From: Bacteroides sp.
GTDB lineage: Bacteria; Bacteroidota; Bacteroidia; Bacteroidales; Bacteroidaceae
Direction: 5' to 3'
DNA length: 6,751 nucleotides
Assembly (NCBI GenBank): GCA_017556595.1
Contig: JAFYML010000073.1
Location: forward strand, 1 to 6,751
Part shown: one piece after another, positions 5,896-6,751 of the stretch
Layout of the letters: each line of letters begins with the position of its first letter
Numbering within the stretch: position 1 is the stretch's first letter
The notes under the pieces: model-generated
Told to the model about the DNA's origin: nothing
The model's input: the letters and a program-made list of their open reading frames with translations, nothing else
Databases searched by the model: none
Translations under genes and position numbers: made by a program

Positions 5896-6751
5896 TTATT
5901 CATACAATCTAAAGTATTCAACGATATGCTTCAGCCCCTCTTCCAATTGCACTTTCGGTTCCCAGTTCAGCTTTTCTTTAGCCAGTGTAATGTCTGGTTT
6001 TCGTTGCTTTGGGTCGTCGTGTGGCAATGGTTCGAATCTTAGTTTCGATTTCGATTTAGTTAGTTCAAGCACCTTTTCGGCCAATTCCAACATTGTAAAT
6101 TCGTGTGGATTACCCAAGTTTACCGGTCCAATGAAGTCGTCATCCGTAGCCATTACGCGAATCATCGCTTCGATAAGGTCGTCCACATATTGGAAGCTAC
6201 GTGTTTGCTTGCCATCGCCATAGATGGTAATGTCTTTGTTTTGCAAGGCTTGTACCACAAAGTTCGACACTACACGTCCATCGTTTGGCAACATTCTTGG
6301 GCCGTATGTATTGAAGATGCGAATTATCTTAATTCTTATGCCATTTTGGCGATGATAGTCCATGAATAGCGTTTCGGCACATCGTTTACCCTCGTCGTAG
6401 CACGAACGTATTCCTATGGGGTTAACGTTTCCCCAATAGCTTTCCACTTGTGGATGCACAATAGGGTCACCATACACTTCGCTAGTCGATGCTTGTAGAA
6501 TTTTAGCTCCGGTTTTCTTGGCCAATCCAAGCATGTTGATGGCTCCCATCACCGATGTTTTAATGGTTTTGATGGCGTCATACTGATAGTGTATTGGCGA
6601 TGCAGGACAAGCCAAGTTGTAGATTTCGTCAATCTCATCCATCATATAAGGATGCTCTACATCGTGCAATATAAATTCAAAGTTAGGATTTTTAAGCAAA
6701 TGCGAAATGTTTCGTTTAGAGCCTGTAAACAGGTTGTCCAAACAATACACA
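5896..6751 (-). CDS. uxs: UDP-glucuronate decarboxylase / UDP-xylose synthase (5' end missing)
   Basis: The frame runs off the right edge; the first complete codon, GTG at 6750-6748, encodes an internal valine. About 284 residues are visible, so about 25-30 residues holding the GxxGxxG NAD-binding loop are missing. This is an extended short-chain dehydrogenase. The text [30 protein letters not shown] and [20 protein letters not shown] is diagnostic of UXS, and separates it from dTDP-glucose dehydratases and UDP-galactose epimerases. The catalytic set is visible: S90/E91, Y118 and K122 (YxxxK), counting from the edge. The enzyme oxidises and decarboxylates UDP-glucuronate to UDP-xylose using bound NAD, feeding surface polysaccharide or glycan synthesis. 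A UDP-glucose 6-dehydrogenase gene is often its partner and may lie just outside, but is not seen here. Confidence 0.94.
   Translation of the reverse strand, partial: VYCLDNLFTGSKRNISHLLKNPNFEFILHDVEHPYMMDEIDEIYNLACPASPIHYQYDAIKTIKTSVMGAINMLGLAKKTGAKILQASTSEVYGDPIVHPQVESYWGNVNPIGIRSCYDEGKRCAETLFMDYHRQNGIRIKIIRIFNTYGPRMLPNDGRVVSNFVVQALQNKDITIYGDGKQTRSFQYVDDLIEAMIRVMATDDDFIGPVNLGNPHEFTMLELAEKVLELTKSKSKLRFEPLPHDDPKQRKPDITLAKEKLNWEPKVQLEEGLKHIVEYFRLYE

Noticed and set aside
5424..5912. 162-residue plus-strand reading frame
   Set aside because: It is antisense to the receiver domain and linker of the kinase, all of whose catalytic residues are intact.

Overview
The window looks like ordinary chromosome from a member of the Bacteroidales (Bacteroidetes). 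Three things point there: an HU-like/SPOR membrane protein of a type typical of the phylum, a DUF4923-like secreted protein, and promoter boxes of the form TAnnTTTG (the Bacteroidetes -7 element) upstream of the tRNA, recR and the YsxC GTPase gene. No genus can be named from the sequence alone. Base composition and codon use look even across the window, and there is no transposase, integrase, phage gene or CRISPR array.

Layout, left to right. At 1-792 (+) is the 3' part of a gene for an HU-like, single-pass membrane, SPOR-domain protein. A gene-free gap at 793-929 holds three tandem 7-base repeats that run into two related 20-base palindromes. At 930-1460 (+) is a small zinc-ribbon plus FHA-domain protein. 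A tRNA-Asp gene (anticodon GTC) lies on the minus strand at 1567-1640, with a clear promoter upstream and a perfect 34-base palindromic terminator downstream. Next comes a minus-strand operon read from 3373 down to 1745: recR (recombination repair), a four-helix membrane protein of unknown function, and a GNAT acetyltransferase whose start overlaps the preceding stop. Back-to-back with recR is a plus-strand pair: the ribosome-assembly GTPase YsxC/EngB, then a secreted DUF4923-like protein 4 bases later. A strong bidirectional hairpin at 4705-4736 ends that pair and also the converging minus-strand transcript. That transcript carries a soluble receiver-plus-histidine-kinase protein (4754-5872) and, 23 bases upstream of it, a UDP-glucuronate decarboxylase (UDP-xylose synthase) cut by the window's right edge.

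The genes do not form one pathway. They are housekeeping and envelope genes: DNA repair, ribosome assembly, a tRNA, nucleotide-sugar synthesis, cell-envelope binding and signalling. I found no convincing new defence, mobile or biosynthetic system. The points most worth checking are the repeat/palindrome block at 818-889, the altered phosphothreonine-binding residues of the FHA protein, the shared upstream region of the two divergent promoters near 3428, and the possible link between the soluble kinase and the sugar-nucleotide gene.
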